Assembly: GCA_016190375.1 (NCBI GenBank)
Contig: JACPQR010000226.1
Span: 1-64,000, forward strand
Length of the DNA: 64,000 nucleotides
Source of the DNA: Deltaproteobacteria bacterium
Lineage (GTDB): Bacteria; Myxococcota_A; Polyangia; JACPQR01
Direction: 5' to 3'
Each line of letters starts with the position of its first letter. Position 1 is the stretch's first letter. Below the pieces are notes generated by a model. The model was not told the DNA's origin and did not search any database. It worked only from the letters and a program-made list of their open reading frames with translations. Shown here piece by piece: positions 50,669 to 58,893 of this stretch. The position numbers and the translations under genes were made by a program.

Positions 50669-51535
50669 TCACGGCAAGTGCGCCGGCGTCCGGCTGCAGA
50701 GGACGATGCGCTGGAAGCGGAACTGCCGGTCGCGCTCGTAGGTGCCCGTGAGGGAGAGGCACGCCTCGTCGAAGGACACGCTGCGGACGTGACGGAAGCC
50801 CTCCTCGTAGAGAACTGGCAGGATGTCGTTCGTGCCGAAGACGATCCGCTCGCCGAGCCCGTCGACGAAGGCGGCGGTCTCCTCGTCGCGCGGCCGCCTC
50901 TGGTCGGGCCTCGCCATGGCGCGGCCGAAGTGGTCGAAGAAGAGGATGCTCCGCTCGTGGCATCCCGACGCGACCCGGCGAAGCGTTTCGCGGATCGCGG
51001 CCTCCCGCAGGTACGGCGTCACCCCTTCCCAGACGAGGAGCGCCGGCTGGTCCGTCCGGAATCCCGCGGCCGCGAGGCGGTCCAGGAAATCGTCCTTCTC
51101 GAAGTCGCAAGCGACCTGGATCGCCGCGTCCGCGGGATAGCCGGTGATCGCCGCCAGCCGCGAGCGCCGGTCCTCGAGGCTCGCCGGGTGGTCGACCTCG
51201 AAGAAGACGACCCCGGGCCGTCCCAGCCTCGCCGCGCGAGTGTCGAGCCCCGAGCCTAGGATCACGACCTGCCGCGCCGGCGCCCTGTCGTCCGCCGGCT
51301 CCGTCCAGTACCTCACCTGCGCGTCGAGGTAGGCGGTCCGCACCGCCACCCAGAGCTCCATGTGCGGCAAGATCGGATCGAGCCTCTCTCCCAGCGCCTC
51401 GCCCTCGGGGCCCGCGAGACGACTGGCCCACGGATCGTGGCAGATGGCGTGCGGCCGTGAGCTGGCGCGTCCTCGATAGGTTGCGATGAGGACGGCGGTC
51501 TTGCTGGCCGGACGTCTCGGTTCGTCGTGCAACAT
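50669..51535 (-). CDS. Class I SAM-dependent methyltransferase, leucine carboxyl methyltransferase (LCMT) type
   Basis: The 288-residue protein has the LCMT/PPM1 pattern: P-H-A-I-C-H-D-P-W-A-S, A-V-R-T-A-Y-L-D-A-Q-V, and the SAM-binding V-I-L-G-S-G-L-D-T-R-A-A-R. V-F-F-E-V-D-H-P and V-W-E-G-V-T-P-Y-L follow. Bacterial members of this family are mostly O-methyltransferases with unknown or secondary-metabolite substrates. The start at 51535 gives MLHDEPRRPASKTA. It stands alone between a regulator region and the VanW gene. Confidence 0.88.
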   Translation of the reverse strand: MLHDEPRRPASKTAVLIATYRGRASSRPHAICHDPWASRLAGPEGEALGERLDPILPHMELWVAVRTAYLDAQVRYWTEPADDRAPARQVVILGSGLDTRAARLGRPGVVFFEVDHPASLEDRRSRLAAITGYPADAAIQVACDFEKDDFLDRLAAAGFRTDQPALLVWEGVTPYLREAAIRETLRRVASGCHERSILFFDHFGRAMARPDQRRPRDEETAAFVDGLGERIVFGTNDILPVLYEEGFRHVRSVSFDEACLSLTGTYERDRQFRFQRIVLCSRTPAHLP

Positions 51536-51783
51536 CTTCGGACCATACCGCACCGGGGGTGTCCGGGCCCGAACATGCACCAGCGCTCGCCCGCCGCACA
51601 CGCGGCAGAGCGGACAAGCTCCACGCCACCATTTCCCGAGCTCTACACTCAGCCACGCGCCCTCGAGGACTTCCGAAGACGGCTATGACCTCCGTACCGC
51701 CGGCGCGGAGCTCGTCCGACTCGTCCCTCGTGCTTTCGTAACTTGACCCTGCATCGCCCCTCGGGCTATCCGATCGAGTTGGA

Positions 51784-53304
51784 GTGTCGCGACCTAGGGC
51801 CAGGATCACTCTCGCCGTCGCGGGCCTGTTCGCGCTCGACGGGGCGATCCTGGCGTACGCGTTCTGGCCCGAGCCGGCGCCGCCGCCCGGAGCACGGCCC
51901 CCGGCCGTCCGGCTGGCAGGGGCTCGGGTGGGACGCGAGACCGCCCTCGATCTGGCGCGGCGCTATCTGGCCACCGAGATCTCCATCGAAGGTCGCGACT
52001 TCCGGCTCGTCCGCACGCGCGAGGCGTTTGGCGCGCGGGTGGACCTGCCTCGGCTGGAGCGGCTCCTCGCCGAGGCGCGAGACCCCCGGAGCACGCTGGT
52101 CCGCTTCCACGTGAGCGCGGGACGGTCCGAGCTCCAGCTTCCAATGCCCGCCACGCTCGACGACCGCGCGGTCGCACGGGTCCTCCTCCAGATGAAGCAG
52201 GACTACGACCGGCAGCCGCTCGACGCGCGCATCGACCCGGAGACCCGCGCGGTCCTGTCCGAGGTCTGGGGCAGGCGGCTCGACCTGTACGAGACGCTCG
52301 AGCGGCTCGGCCAGGCGATGCGCACGGGAGAGCCCCGCGTCGCCCTCGCGCGCGAGGCGCTCGCGCCGCGGCTCGCCTCGAAGGACCTGCACGGCGTCGA
52401 CGTCGGGCACGTCATCGGCTTCTTCGAGACTCGATACGCGACCGACGAGGAGCACCAGGACCGTGCGTTCAACCTGGCCGTCGCCGCGCGCAAGCTCGAC
52501 GGTCACATCGTCATGCCGGGCGAGACGTTCAGCTTCAATGCGGCCGTCGGGGAGCGCAGCGAGGTGCAGGGTTTCCGCACGGCGAAGGTCATCGCCCAGG
52601 GGGAGCTCGTCGACGGGCTCGGCGGCGGGACCTGCCAGATCGCGTCGACGCTTCACGCCGCGGCCTTCTTCGCGGGCCTCGACGTGGCCGGCCGGCGACC
52701 GCACTCGCGACCGAGCTACTACATCAAGATGGGGCTGGACGCGACGGTCGTGTACCCGAACATCGACCTGCAGCTCAGAAACCCGTTCCCGGATCCCGTC
52801 GTTCTGCACTTCATCGTCGGTCGCGGCACCGCCCGCGCCGAGATCCTGGGCAAGGCCCGGCAGCGGACCGTCACGTTCGTGCGCCACATCGACGAGGTGG
52901 TCCCCTTCACCGAGCGAGATGTCGAGGACCCGACCCTCCCTCGTGGGGCGCGCGTTCTCAAGCAGCGCGGGATCGACGGCTACACGGTCCGCCGGTATCG
53001 AGTCATCCGAGTGGGCGCGCTCGCCTGGCGCGAGCAGGGCATCGATCGGTACCCGCCCACCACGCAGATCTGGCGAGTCGGAGCCGCCTCGTCGCCGCTC
53101 GCCCCGGCCGCCCTCCCGGCGGACGATCCTCACCCCGAGTACCTGGCCGACGAGTACCTGTGGCTGACTCAGGGTCCCGACGTTCGCGGACCCTCCGGCT
53201 TCGTCGAGGTCAAGCGACCGGGTCGCACGGGGCTCCCGCGCGGCGACCGGGCAACGTCGGCCTCTCGCCCGCTCGCGTCGGCTTCCGGGGCCATGGCCCG
53301 CTGA
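51784..53304 (+). CDS. VanW family protein
   Basis: The GTG at 51784 opens a 506-residue protein with an N-terminal membrane anchor or uncleaved signal (residues 5-25, ITLAVAGLFALDGAILAYAF). A putative peptidoglycan-binding domain (about 50-200) leads to the VanW core, with M-P-G-E-T-F-S-F-N-A-A-V-G and G-L-G-G-G-T-C-Q-I-A-S-T-L-H-A-A-A. The T-C-Q signature is the most conserved part. VanW-type proteins are associated with cell-wall remodelling but lack an assigned reaction. The last 60 residues are Pro/Ser/Arg-rich. The caspase-like gene follows on the same strand. Confidence 0.87.
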   Translation: MSRPRARITLAVAGLFALDGAILAYAFWPEPAPPPGARPPAVRLAGARVGRETALDLARRYLATEISIEGRDFRLVRTREAFGARVDLPRLERLLAEARDPRSTLVRFHVSAGRSELQLPMPATLDDRAVARVLLQMKQDYDRQPLDARIDPETRAVLSEVWGRRLDLYETLERLGQAMRTGEPRVALAREALAPRLASKDLHGVDVGHVIGFFETRYATDEEHQDRAFNLAVAARKLDGHIVMPGETFSFNAAVGERSEVQGFRTAKVIAQGELVDGLGGGTCQIASTLHAAAFFAGLDVAGRRPHSRPSYYIKMGLDATVVYPNIDLQLRNPFPDPVVLHFIVGRGTARAEILGKARQRTVTFVRHIDEVVPFTERDVEDPTLPRGARVLKQRGIDGYTVRRYRVIRVGALAWREQGIDRYPPTTQIWRVGAASSPLAPAALPADDPHPEYLADEYLWLTQGPDVRGPSGFVEVKRPGRTGLPRGDRATSASRPLASASGAMAR

Positions 53305-53379
53305 AACCGATCGGCGGCTCTCTGGCCGGCGAGGCGTACGTGTCCCGTGCGAGGTAAAGTCGACCTCCGAGACCGGTCG

Positions 53380-54939
53380 ATGCGTCGGATCCTCCCAGCG
53401 TCGCTCCTCCTGATCGCCGCCGCCGCGGGCGTCGCCCTCGTGGCCCCGGCACGGCGCTGCGGGGGCGAGCGGGAGTCGCGCGCGGTCGACGGCCACCGCG
53501 ATCGACAGCGGAGACGGACCGCTCGAGGACCCGGGAATCGCCATGTCGAGCCGCGACCGGGAACGCGACCCGGGCAGGCCGCGCGACGCGAGATCGACTG
53601 GATCGCCGCGGGCGGGGGACCCACGCCGGAGCTCAACCCGATCTCGCTGGAGCAGGATCTCGCTCTGGCAGCGCGGGTGTTCGGGAATCCGGAACGAGGC
53701 CTCGTGCTGTTCGCGTCCGGCCCCGACGCCCAGGTGCAGGTCCTCGACCCCGAGCCGCGCGGCGACGGCATCGATCAGGAGCTCGGAGCGCTGTTCTCGC
53801 CGCGACGAGGTCGCGACTCCCATTACCGGCCCGCGGAGGTGCATGTCGATCGGCCCGCGACGGTCGAAGGGACGCTCGACGCCCTCCGGCAGGAGCTGTC
53901 CGAGCGCGACCGCCCGCTCCTCTTCTACCTGGCCGGCCACGGAGAGATGGGCGAGTCCCCGAGGGAGAACGGAGTTCCGCTGTGGGGCGGCGAGTCGCTC
54001 GGGGTGGAGGCCCTCGCGCGCGTGCTCGACGCCGCCGGTTCGTCTTCTCGGCGCGTGCGCCTGGTGATCACGGCCTGCCACTCGGGCGGTTTCGCCGAGA
54101 TCGCGTTCGCGGGTGCGGAGGAGGGGAGCGGGGCGGCACGGACGGATCGCTGCGGGCTGTTCGCGACGACGTGGGACCTCGGGGCCTCGGGGTGCGATCC
54201 GGATCCGGACCGGCGCCGCCAGGAGGGCTACGGGATTCACTTCCTGCATGCGCTCGAGGGCCAGGACCGGACGGGCGCAAGGCTGGCGTCCACGTCGGTC
54301 GTCGACGTCAACGGCGACGGGCGGATCGGCCTCCTGGAGGCTCACACCAGGGCCAGGATCGTCTCCCGATCCCTGGACGTGCCGACGACGACGTCGGACC
54401 GTTGGCTGAGGAGCGCCGCCCCGACCTCGGGCCCGACGCGACCCGTCGAGCTGCCCGAGGAGGACGCGGTGATCGCGGCGCTGGCGCCCGAGCTGGGTCT
54501 CGAGGGCGCCGGTCTCGCCGCGGCGAGGTCCCGCCTCGACGAGCTCGAAGGTGAGCTCGAGTCGATCGGCGAGAAGTTGAACGAGGCTCGCTCGCGGGAA
54601 GAAGACGCGTCGAGACGTGTGGCGGCGGAGCTTCTGGCCCGCTGGCCCGTGATCGACGACCCGTGGCACCCGGACTACGAGCGAACCAGGGCGCAGGGCC
54701 GGGAGGCGATCCTGGCCTTCGTGGCCGGATCGCCCGCGTGGGCGGATCTCGGCGCCGCACGAGGCGCGACCGATCGACTCGCCGACCGCATGGCGCCTCT
54801 CGAGGTCGCCTCCGCCCGCGTCGAGCGCCTGGTCAGGGCAGAGGAGACACGCCTGCTCGCGGGACGGTTGCGAGCGGAGGGTGGGGCGGACTGGGCGAGG
54901 TACCTGCGCTTCCTGGAGTGCGAGCGCTCGGTGCCCTAG
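53380..54939 (+). CDS. Caspase-like (C14 family) protease
   Basis: The ATG at 53380 gives a signal sequence (MRRILPASLLLIAAAAGVAL) and a 519-residue protein; a GTG at 53347 is less likely. The caspase fold shows catalytic His187 in Y-L-A-G-H-G-E-M-G and catalytic Cys233 in V-I-T-A-C-H-S-G-G-F. After it lies a D-V-N-G-D-G-R-I-G-L-L-E calcium-like loop and a coiled-coil tail (R-L-D-E-L-E-G-E-L-E-S-I-G-E-K-L). Residues ~28-80 are Arg/Gly-rich and may reflect a local frame error. Such exported metacaspase-like proteins are frequent in myxobacteria; substrates are unknown. Confidence 0.85.
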   Translation: MRRILPASLLLIAAAAGVALVAPARRCGGERESRAVDGHRDRQRRRTARGPGNRHVEPRPGTRPGQAARREIDWIAAGGGPTPELNPISLEQDLALAARVFGNPERGLVLFASGPDAQVQVLDPEPRGDGIDQELGALFSPRRGRDSHYRPAEVHVDRPATVEGTLDALRQELSERDRPLLFYLAGHGEMGESPRENGVPLWGGESLGVEALARVLDAAGSSSRRVRLVITACHSGGFAEIAFAGAEEGSGAARTDRCGLFATTWDLGASGCDPDPDRRRQEGYGIHFLHALEGQDRTGARLASTSVVDVNGDGRIGLLEAHTRARIVSRSLDVPTTTSDRWLRSAAPTSGPTRPVELPEEDAVIAALAPELGLEGAGLAAARSRLDELEGELESIGEKLNEARSREEDASRRVAAELLARWPVIDDPWHPDYERTRAQGREAILAFVAGSPAWADLGAARGATDRLADRMAPLEVASARVERLVRAEETRLLAGRLRAEGGADWARYLRFLECERSVP

Positions 54940-54953
54940 TACCGGAAGTTGGG

Positions 54954-56003
54954 CTACGCCTCTCGCATCGCCGTCGCGAGCTGGCCGTGCCTGAACCGAC
55001 GGCGGCGGTTGGCGCGGTCCTGCGCGCCCCAGGCGTCCCGGGACAGCACGTCGTCCCGCAGGAAGTCGAGCTCTCTCGCTCCGGCCCGGATCGCCTCCTC
55101 GAGCGCGAAGCCGATCGTCAGGAGCCCCGGGCTGAGCCGGTCGAACGCGGGGTCGGAGCCCCCGAGGCAGCAGTGAGCGCGGCCGTGACCGAGCACCAGG
55201 AGCACCGACGACACTATCGTGCCGCACAGGCGGAGCGCGCAGAGCCGCACGGAGCCGCGCGCCAGGAGTGCATCGATCGCCTCGCCGTAAAAGCTCTCGA
55301 TCCTCGAGCTCGCCGCGAGCCCACCGCCCTCGCCATACCCCCAGCGAGTCTGGGCTCGTGAAGCGGCGGCGCTCGCCGCCCGCAGTCGAAACAGCGCATC
55401 GAGATGCGCCGGCAGCGTCTCGCGATCGGCGATCTCGAACGAGGCCGGACCGCCCTTTCGGGCCAGGTTGCCGTAGTACCGGAGCTTGCGCCGCACCGCC
55501 AGGGGAAGGACGCGCAGGAGATCCCCGGCCGACGGCGGCAGCGTCACGACAGGGCAGATCTCCTGGACCTCGATCTCCTCCGACCAGCCCTGCGGCAACG
55601 GCATCCACGCGAGCGGCGAGGCCGGGCGGAGCTGCTCGAAGTCGCACAGATCCCAGCGGCTGGCCTGGCGCTCGAGGTGACCGAGAAACGCCCCGGTCAC
55701 CACCTGCTCGAGGGCGGGCTCCATCAGCAGATCCAGGTGATCGGTCACGCCGTGACCGAGGATCGACACCACCCTGACGGAATCGCGAGGGCGATGAACG
55801 AACAGAGGAGCCAGGCCCGTCATCCTGCCCTCGTGCCTCGCGACGAGGACCCATGGATCCTCGGGCCCGAAGTGGCGGCACCACGGGACGATCCATTGAG
55901 GTCTCTGGAATGGCGTCGCAGAGTCGCTCCGCTCCCAGAGCTCCTCCCATTCGGAGGCAATCGAGCGCAGCCCATCCAGCGTCGTGACTTCCTCGACTCT
56001 CAT
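54954..56003 (-). CDS. GNAT-family acyltransferase (FemAB/BcsL-like)
   Basis: The 349-residue protein belongs to the GNAT family related to CelD/BcsL and FemAB. An N-terminal half contains E-W-E-E-L-W-E-R-S-D-S-A-T-P-F-Q-R-P-Q-W. The C-terminal BioF2-like half contains R-R-K-L-R-Y-Y-G-N-L and L-L-T-I-G-F-A-L-E-E-A-I...E-L-D-F-L-R. Members act in exopolysaccharide or cellulose production. The divergent sugar-epimerase-like gene at 56333 fits that context. The start at 56003 is chosen because upstream codons add a poorly conserved extension. Confidence 0.8.
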   Translation of the reverse strand: MRVEEVTTLDGLRSIASEWEELWERSDSATPFQRPQWIVPWCRHFGPEDPWVLVARHEGRMTGLAPLFVHRPRDSVRVVSILGHGVTDHLDLLMEPALEQVVTGAFLGHLERQASRWDLCDFEQLRPASPLAWMPLPQGWSEEIEVQEICPVVTLPPSAGDLLRVLPLAVRRKLRYYGNLARKGGPASFEIADRETLPAHLDALFRLRAASAAASRAQTRWGYGEGGGLAASSRIESFYGEAIDALLARGSVRLCALRLCGTIVSSVLLVLGHGRAHCCLGGSDPAFDRLSPGLLTIGFALEEAIRAGARELDFLRDDVLSRDAWGAQDRANRRRRFRHGQLATAMREA

Positions 56004-56332
56004 CCGAGCTTTCGCGTGGGTCGGGGCGGGTTGCATCAACGATTCCACCAAACGCCCATGCGGTTCTTGCAGTTCCGCGTTTTTTGGCTCAGGCGCCACG
56101 TGACAATCTGCCACGCCGTGCGGTTCTGACACACACCCTGTCACCGTGTTCGTCGCTTTCTCCGGCAGGGTCAGGCATGCCGCGTGCTGCGCTCGGCATC
56201 TGCTCCGCGCATGACGATTCGAGTCCTCGTCCCGATCGATCGCGACGCCACATTCGTGCGGCGACGACCGGGCTCGTGGTTGCCGGACGGCTACGAGACC
56301 CAGGTCCGGTCCGACCCGGTGGGGTCAGCGAC
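56004..56332. other. Divergent intergenic region (GNAT / epimerase-like)
   Basis: The 329 bases separate two outward-facing genes and should hold their promoters. I found no gene and no clear hexamer pair. A short T-run occurs at about 56083, without a hairpin. Confidence 0.35.
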
Positions 56333-57397
56333 ATGATGCCGCTGCGCTCGGTCCGCAGCCGTCCAATCGTGATCACGGGGGGTGCAGGGTTCATCGGCTC
56401 GAACCTCGCCGACCGGCTGCTTCGCACCGGCAAGCACGTGCTCGTCCTCGACGACGTCTCCCGTCCGTCTGCCGGCGCCAACCTGGAGTGGCTCCGCGGT
56501 CGGCACGGGTCACGGCTGCAGGTCAAGGTCGCGGACGTACGCGACGAGGCCGCGGTCCAGGAGGCCCTGGCTCGTGCAGCCGCGATCTTCCACCTCGCCG
56601 CGCGCAACGTCGCTGTCGCCGGCCGCGAGCCCGACTACGCGGACGTGAACGCCGGCGGCACCCGGGTCGTCCTCGAGGCAATCAGGCGGGCGGCCTCCTC
56701 GGCGCCGCTGGTATACGCCTCGTCCAGTGACGTCTACGGCGCGCTCGACGACCTCGAGCTCACCGAGCTCGAGACCCGCTGCGAGCCAGCCGTCCGGATG
56801 CCGGGGCTCGCGGAGGACCGCGCGGTCAGCCCGTCGAGCCCGCTCGCGCACTCGATCGCGCAGGCCGACCGGACGGTCGTCGATTACGCGCGAGAGTTCG
56901 GCGTCCGCGCAGTCGTCTTTCGCATCGGTACGGTCTACGGACCGCGGCAATCCGGCGACGAGCACGAGGGTTGGGTCGCGCGGTACCTGGTGCGCGCGCT
57001 CGAGGGCCAGCCGCTCGCGATCCGGGGCAGCGGCAAGGAGCTCAGGGACCTTCTGTTCATCGACGACCTCGTGGACGCCTTGCTGCTCGCCCAGCGTGAC
57101 GTCGGGTCGGTCGCGGGGCGCGTCTTCAACATCGGCGGTGGCGCTGCGAACGCCGCCAGCCGCCTGGAGCTCGTCGACCTCCTGGCTCTGGTCCACGGCT
57201 CGCGACCCCGCGTGTCGTTCGAGACCGCGCCGTCGGGCGAACCCAGGTGGTTCGTCAGCGACTTGAGGGCATTCCGCTCGGCCACGGGGTGGACCCCGAG
57301 GGTCGGCGTGCGCGAGGGCTTGCAGCGGCTGAACCACTGGCTCGTGGCGGCGCGGGGCCTGGGCCTGGCGCCTGGAATGAAGGCCCACGCGTCGTGA
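56333..57397 (+). CDS. CDP-paratose 2-epimerase-like extended SDR lacking the catalytic Tyr-Lys pair
   Basis: The 354-residue protein has an intact NAD-binding motif (T-G-G-A-G-F-I-G, near residue 16) and S-S-S-D-V-Y-G. The substrate-side blocks V-Y-G-P-R-Q-S-G-D-E-H-E-G-W-V-A-R-Y and R-D-L-L-F-I-D-D-L-V are typical of Tyv/CDP-paratose 2-epimerases. Where those enzymes have S-P-Y-G-x-S-K, this protein has S-P-L-A-H-S-I: the YxxxK pair is replaced by Leu and Ile. It may be a binding or regulatory pseudoenzyme. The first ATG (56333) is followed by a second at 56336. Confidence 0.85.
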   Translation: MMPLRSVRSRPIVITGGAGFIGSNLADRLLRTGKHVLVLDDVSRPSAGANLEWLRGRHGSRLQVKVADVRDEAAVQEALARAAAIFHLAARNVAVAGREPDYADVNAGGTRVVLEAIRRAASSAPLVYASSSDVYGALDDLELTELETRCEPAVRMPGLAEDRAVSPSSPLAHSIAQADRTVVDYAREFGVRAVVFRIGTVYGPRQSGDEHEGWVARYLVRALEGQPLAIRGSGKELRDLLFIDDLVDALLLAQRDVGSVAGRVFNIGGGAANAASRLELVDLLALVHGSRPRVSFETAPSGEPRWFVSDLRAFRSATGWTPRVGVREGLQRLNHWLVAARGLGLAPGMKAHAS

Positions 57398-57413
57398 GCC
57401 TGGAATGGAGGGA

Positions 57414-57509
57414 ATGATGGCTAGCTGGTCATGGTTCTGGACCATCGCTCCGGTGGCCGCGATCGTGCTGCACCAGCTCGTCTGGATTCGAGCCCGGCGC
57501 ACGACTTAA
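57414..57509 (+). CDS. 31-residue single-pass membrane peptide
   Basis: A ribosome site GGAGGGA precedes ATG-ATG at 57414. The frame encodes MMASWSWFWTIAPVAAIVLH, then QLVWIRARRTT, ending TAA at 57507-57509. It has an aromatic N-terminus, one hydrophobic helix and a positively charged end, as in small inner-membrane peptides. It sits 16 bases after the epimerase-like gene and 32 bases before the MinD-PilZ gene in the same direction. It is not recognised. Confidence 0.55.
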   Translation: MMASWSWFWTIAPVAAIVLHQLVWIRARRTT

Positions 57510-57541
57510 GTTCGCCCCCCTCGAGGCCGATGGTACGGGGG

Positions 57542-58840
57542 ATGGGAAAGCGCCCTTCCGCCCGCGTGATCGCCGTCGGTGGCGGAAAAGGAGGGGTCGG
57601 CAAGAGCATCATCGCCTCGAACCTGGCCATCGCGATGGCCCAGGCTGGCAACCGCGTCATCCTCGTCGACGCGGATCTCGGGGCCGCGAACCTGCACACG
57701 CTCTTCGGCGTCGACGGCCCCAGGACGTCGATCCAGACCCTGCTCGAGCACGAGGTCGACACGCTCGAGGCCGCGACGACTCCCACCGCGGTCAGAAACC
57801 TCCGACTGGTCGCCGGGATGGGCGCGGTCCCCGGCGCGGCGAACATCAACCACGCCCAGAAGCAGAAGGTCCTGCGGCACATACGTTCGCTCGACGCGGA
57901 CGTCGTGGTGGTCGATGTGGGCGCCGGTGTGAGCTACAACGTCCTGGACTTCTTCGACCTGGCTCGACTGCGGCTGGTGGTGATGACCCCTCAGCTCACG
58001 TCCGTCCAGAACGCGTACTCCTTCACCAAGGCTGCGGTGCTCCGGGCCCTGCGGCACGCCGCCTCCGACCCGGGCGAGGTCTCGCTCCTCGAGGCGTCCA
58101 CGAGCACCCGCGAGACGGCGCGCGTCGAGGCGCTCCTCGCCAAGGTGCGGGCCGAGAGCCCCGCCTTCGCGACGCGGCTCGAGAAAGTCCTCTCCGGCTT
58201 CGGAGCGCAGATCGTCGGCAACCAGGTCTTCGAGGCCAAGGACGCCGGCATCTTCCACGCGATCTCGAGGATGATGGGTGACTTCCTCTCGATCCGTGCC
58301 CCGGTGCTCGGTCATGTCCGCGCGAGCCGGCGGGTGCACGACTCGGTCACGCGCAGGCGCCCGCTCCTGGTCGATGACCCCGGGGACGAGTGCGCGCGGG
58401 CGTTTCACCGGATGGCCGAGGCGCTCCTTCTCGCCGAGGTCGACGAACCGATGCGGCCTGCCGTGGCGGTCGCCGGCGAGCGCGACGGCGCGAGGCCCGA
58501 CGATGGACAAACGGACGAGGAGCTCCCGGCCGAGCCCGGCCTGTACATGCGCCGCCACGAGCGGCATCCGGTGAGCTGGACCGCCCGCCTCGAGGGCCCC
58601 GGAGGCGGAGCCTACGTTCAGGTCCGCGAGGTGTCCCTCGGCGGTGCGGGGATCGAGGCGAACGAGCCCCTCCCGGTCGCCGTCGGCGACGAGAGGACGC
58701 TGGTGTTCGACGATCTGCCCGATCGTCCCGCGCTCCCAGGAGTCGTTCGGTACGTCAACGCCCGTCACTCACGGGTAGGCCTCGAGTTCCTCTGCGAAGG
58801 CGAGCTGCCCGCTCGGATCGTGGCCGACGCCCGGCACTAG
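57542..58840 (+). CDS. MinD/FlhG-like ATPase fused to a C-terminal PilZ domain
   Basis: The 432-residue protein has the deviant Walker A motif G-G-G-K-G-G-V-G-K-S (13-22), V-D-A-D-L-G-A-A-N-L-H, and D-V-V-V-V-D-V-G-A-G. These place it in the MinD/FlhG branch of ParA ATPases. After residue ~300 a linker leads to a PilZ domain: R337-R-H-E-R341 (the RxxxR c-di-GMP motif) and E-V-S-L-G-G-A-G, where the usual first Asp/Asn is Glu. A fusion would let c-di-GMP tune an ATPase that positions surface machinery; this is inference. An earlier ATG at 57530 is possible. Confidence 0.88.
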   Translation: MGKRPSARVIAVGGGKGGVGKSIIASNLAIAMAQAGNRVILVDADLGAANLHTLFGVDGPRTSIQTLLEHEVDTLEAATTPTAVRNLRLVAGMGAVPGAANINHAQKQKVLRHIRSLDADVVVVDVGAGVSYNVLDFFDLARLRLVVMTPQLTSVQNAYSFTKAAVLRALRHAASDPGEVSLLEASTSTRETARVEALLAKVRAESPAFATRLEKVLSGFGAQIVGNQVFEAKDAGIFHAISRMMGDFLSIRAPVLGHVRASRRVHDSVTRRRPLLVDDPGDECARAFHRMAEALLLAEVDEPMRPAVAVAGERDGARPDDGQTDEELPAEPGLYMRRHERHPVSWTARLEGPGGGAYVQVREVSLGGAGIEANEPLPVAVGDERTLVFDDLPDRPALPGVVRYVNARHSRVGLEFLCEGELPARIVADARH

Positions 58841-58893
58841 GCCGCCCACGGCTAAATGCCAGCGGCAGTGCGCTGCCGTGCTAGGTTTCGGCC

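Noticed and set aside
53380..53620. Treating the caspase-like gene as frameshifted
   Set aside because: The Arg-rich stretch at residues 28-80 is suspicious, but no alternative frame gives a clearly better sequence, so it is kept as one gene.
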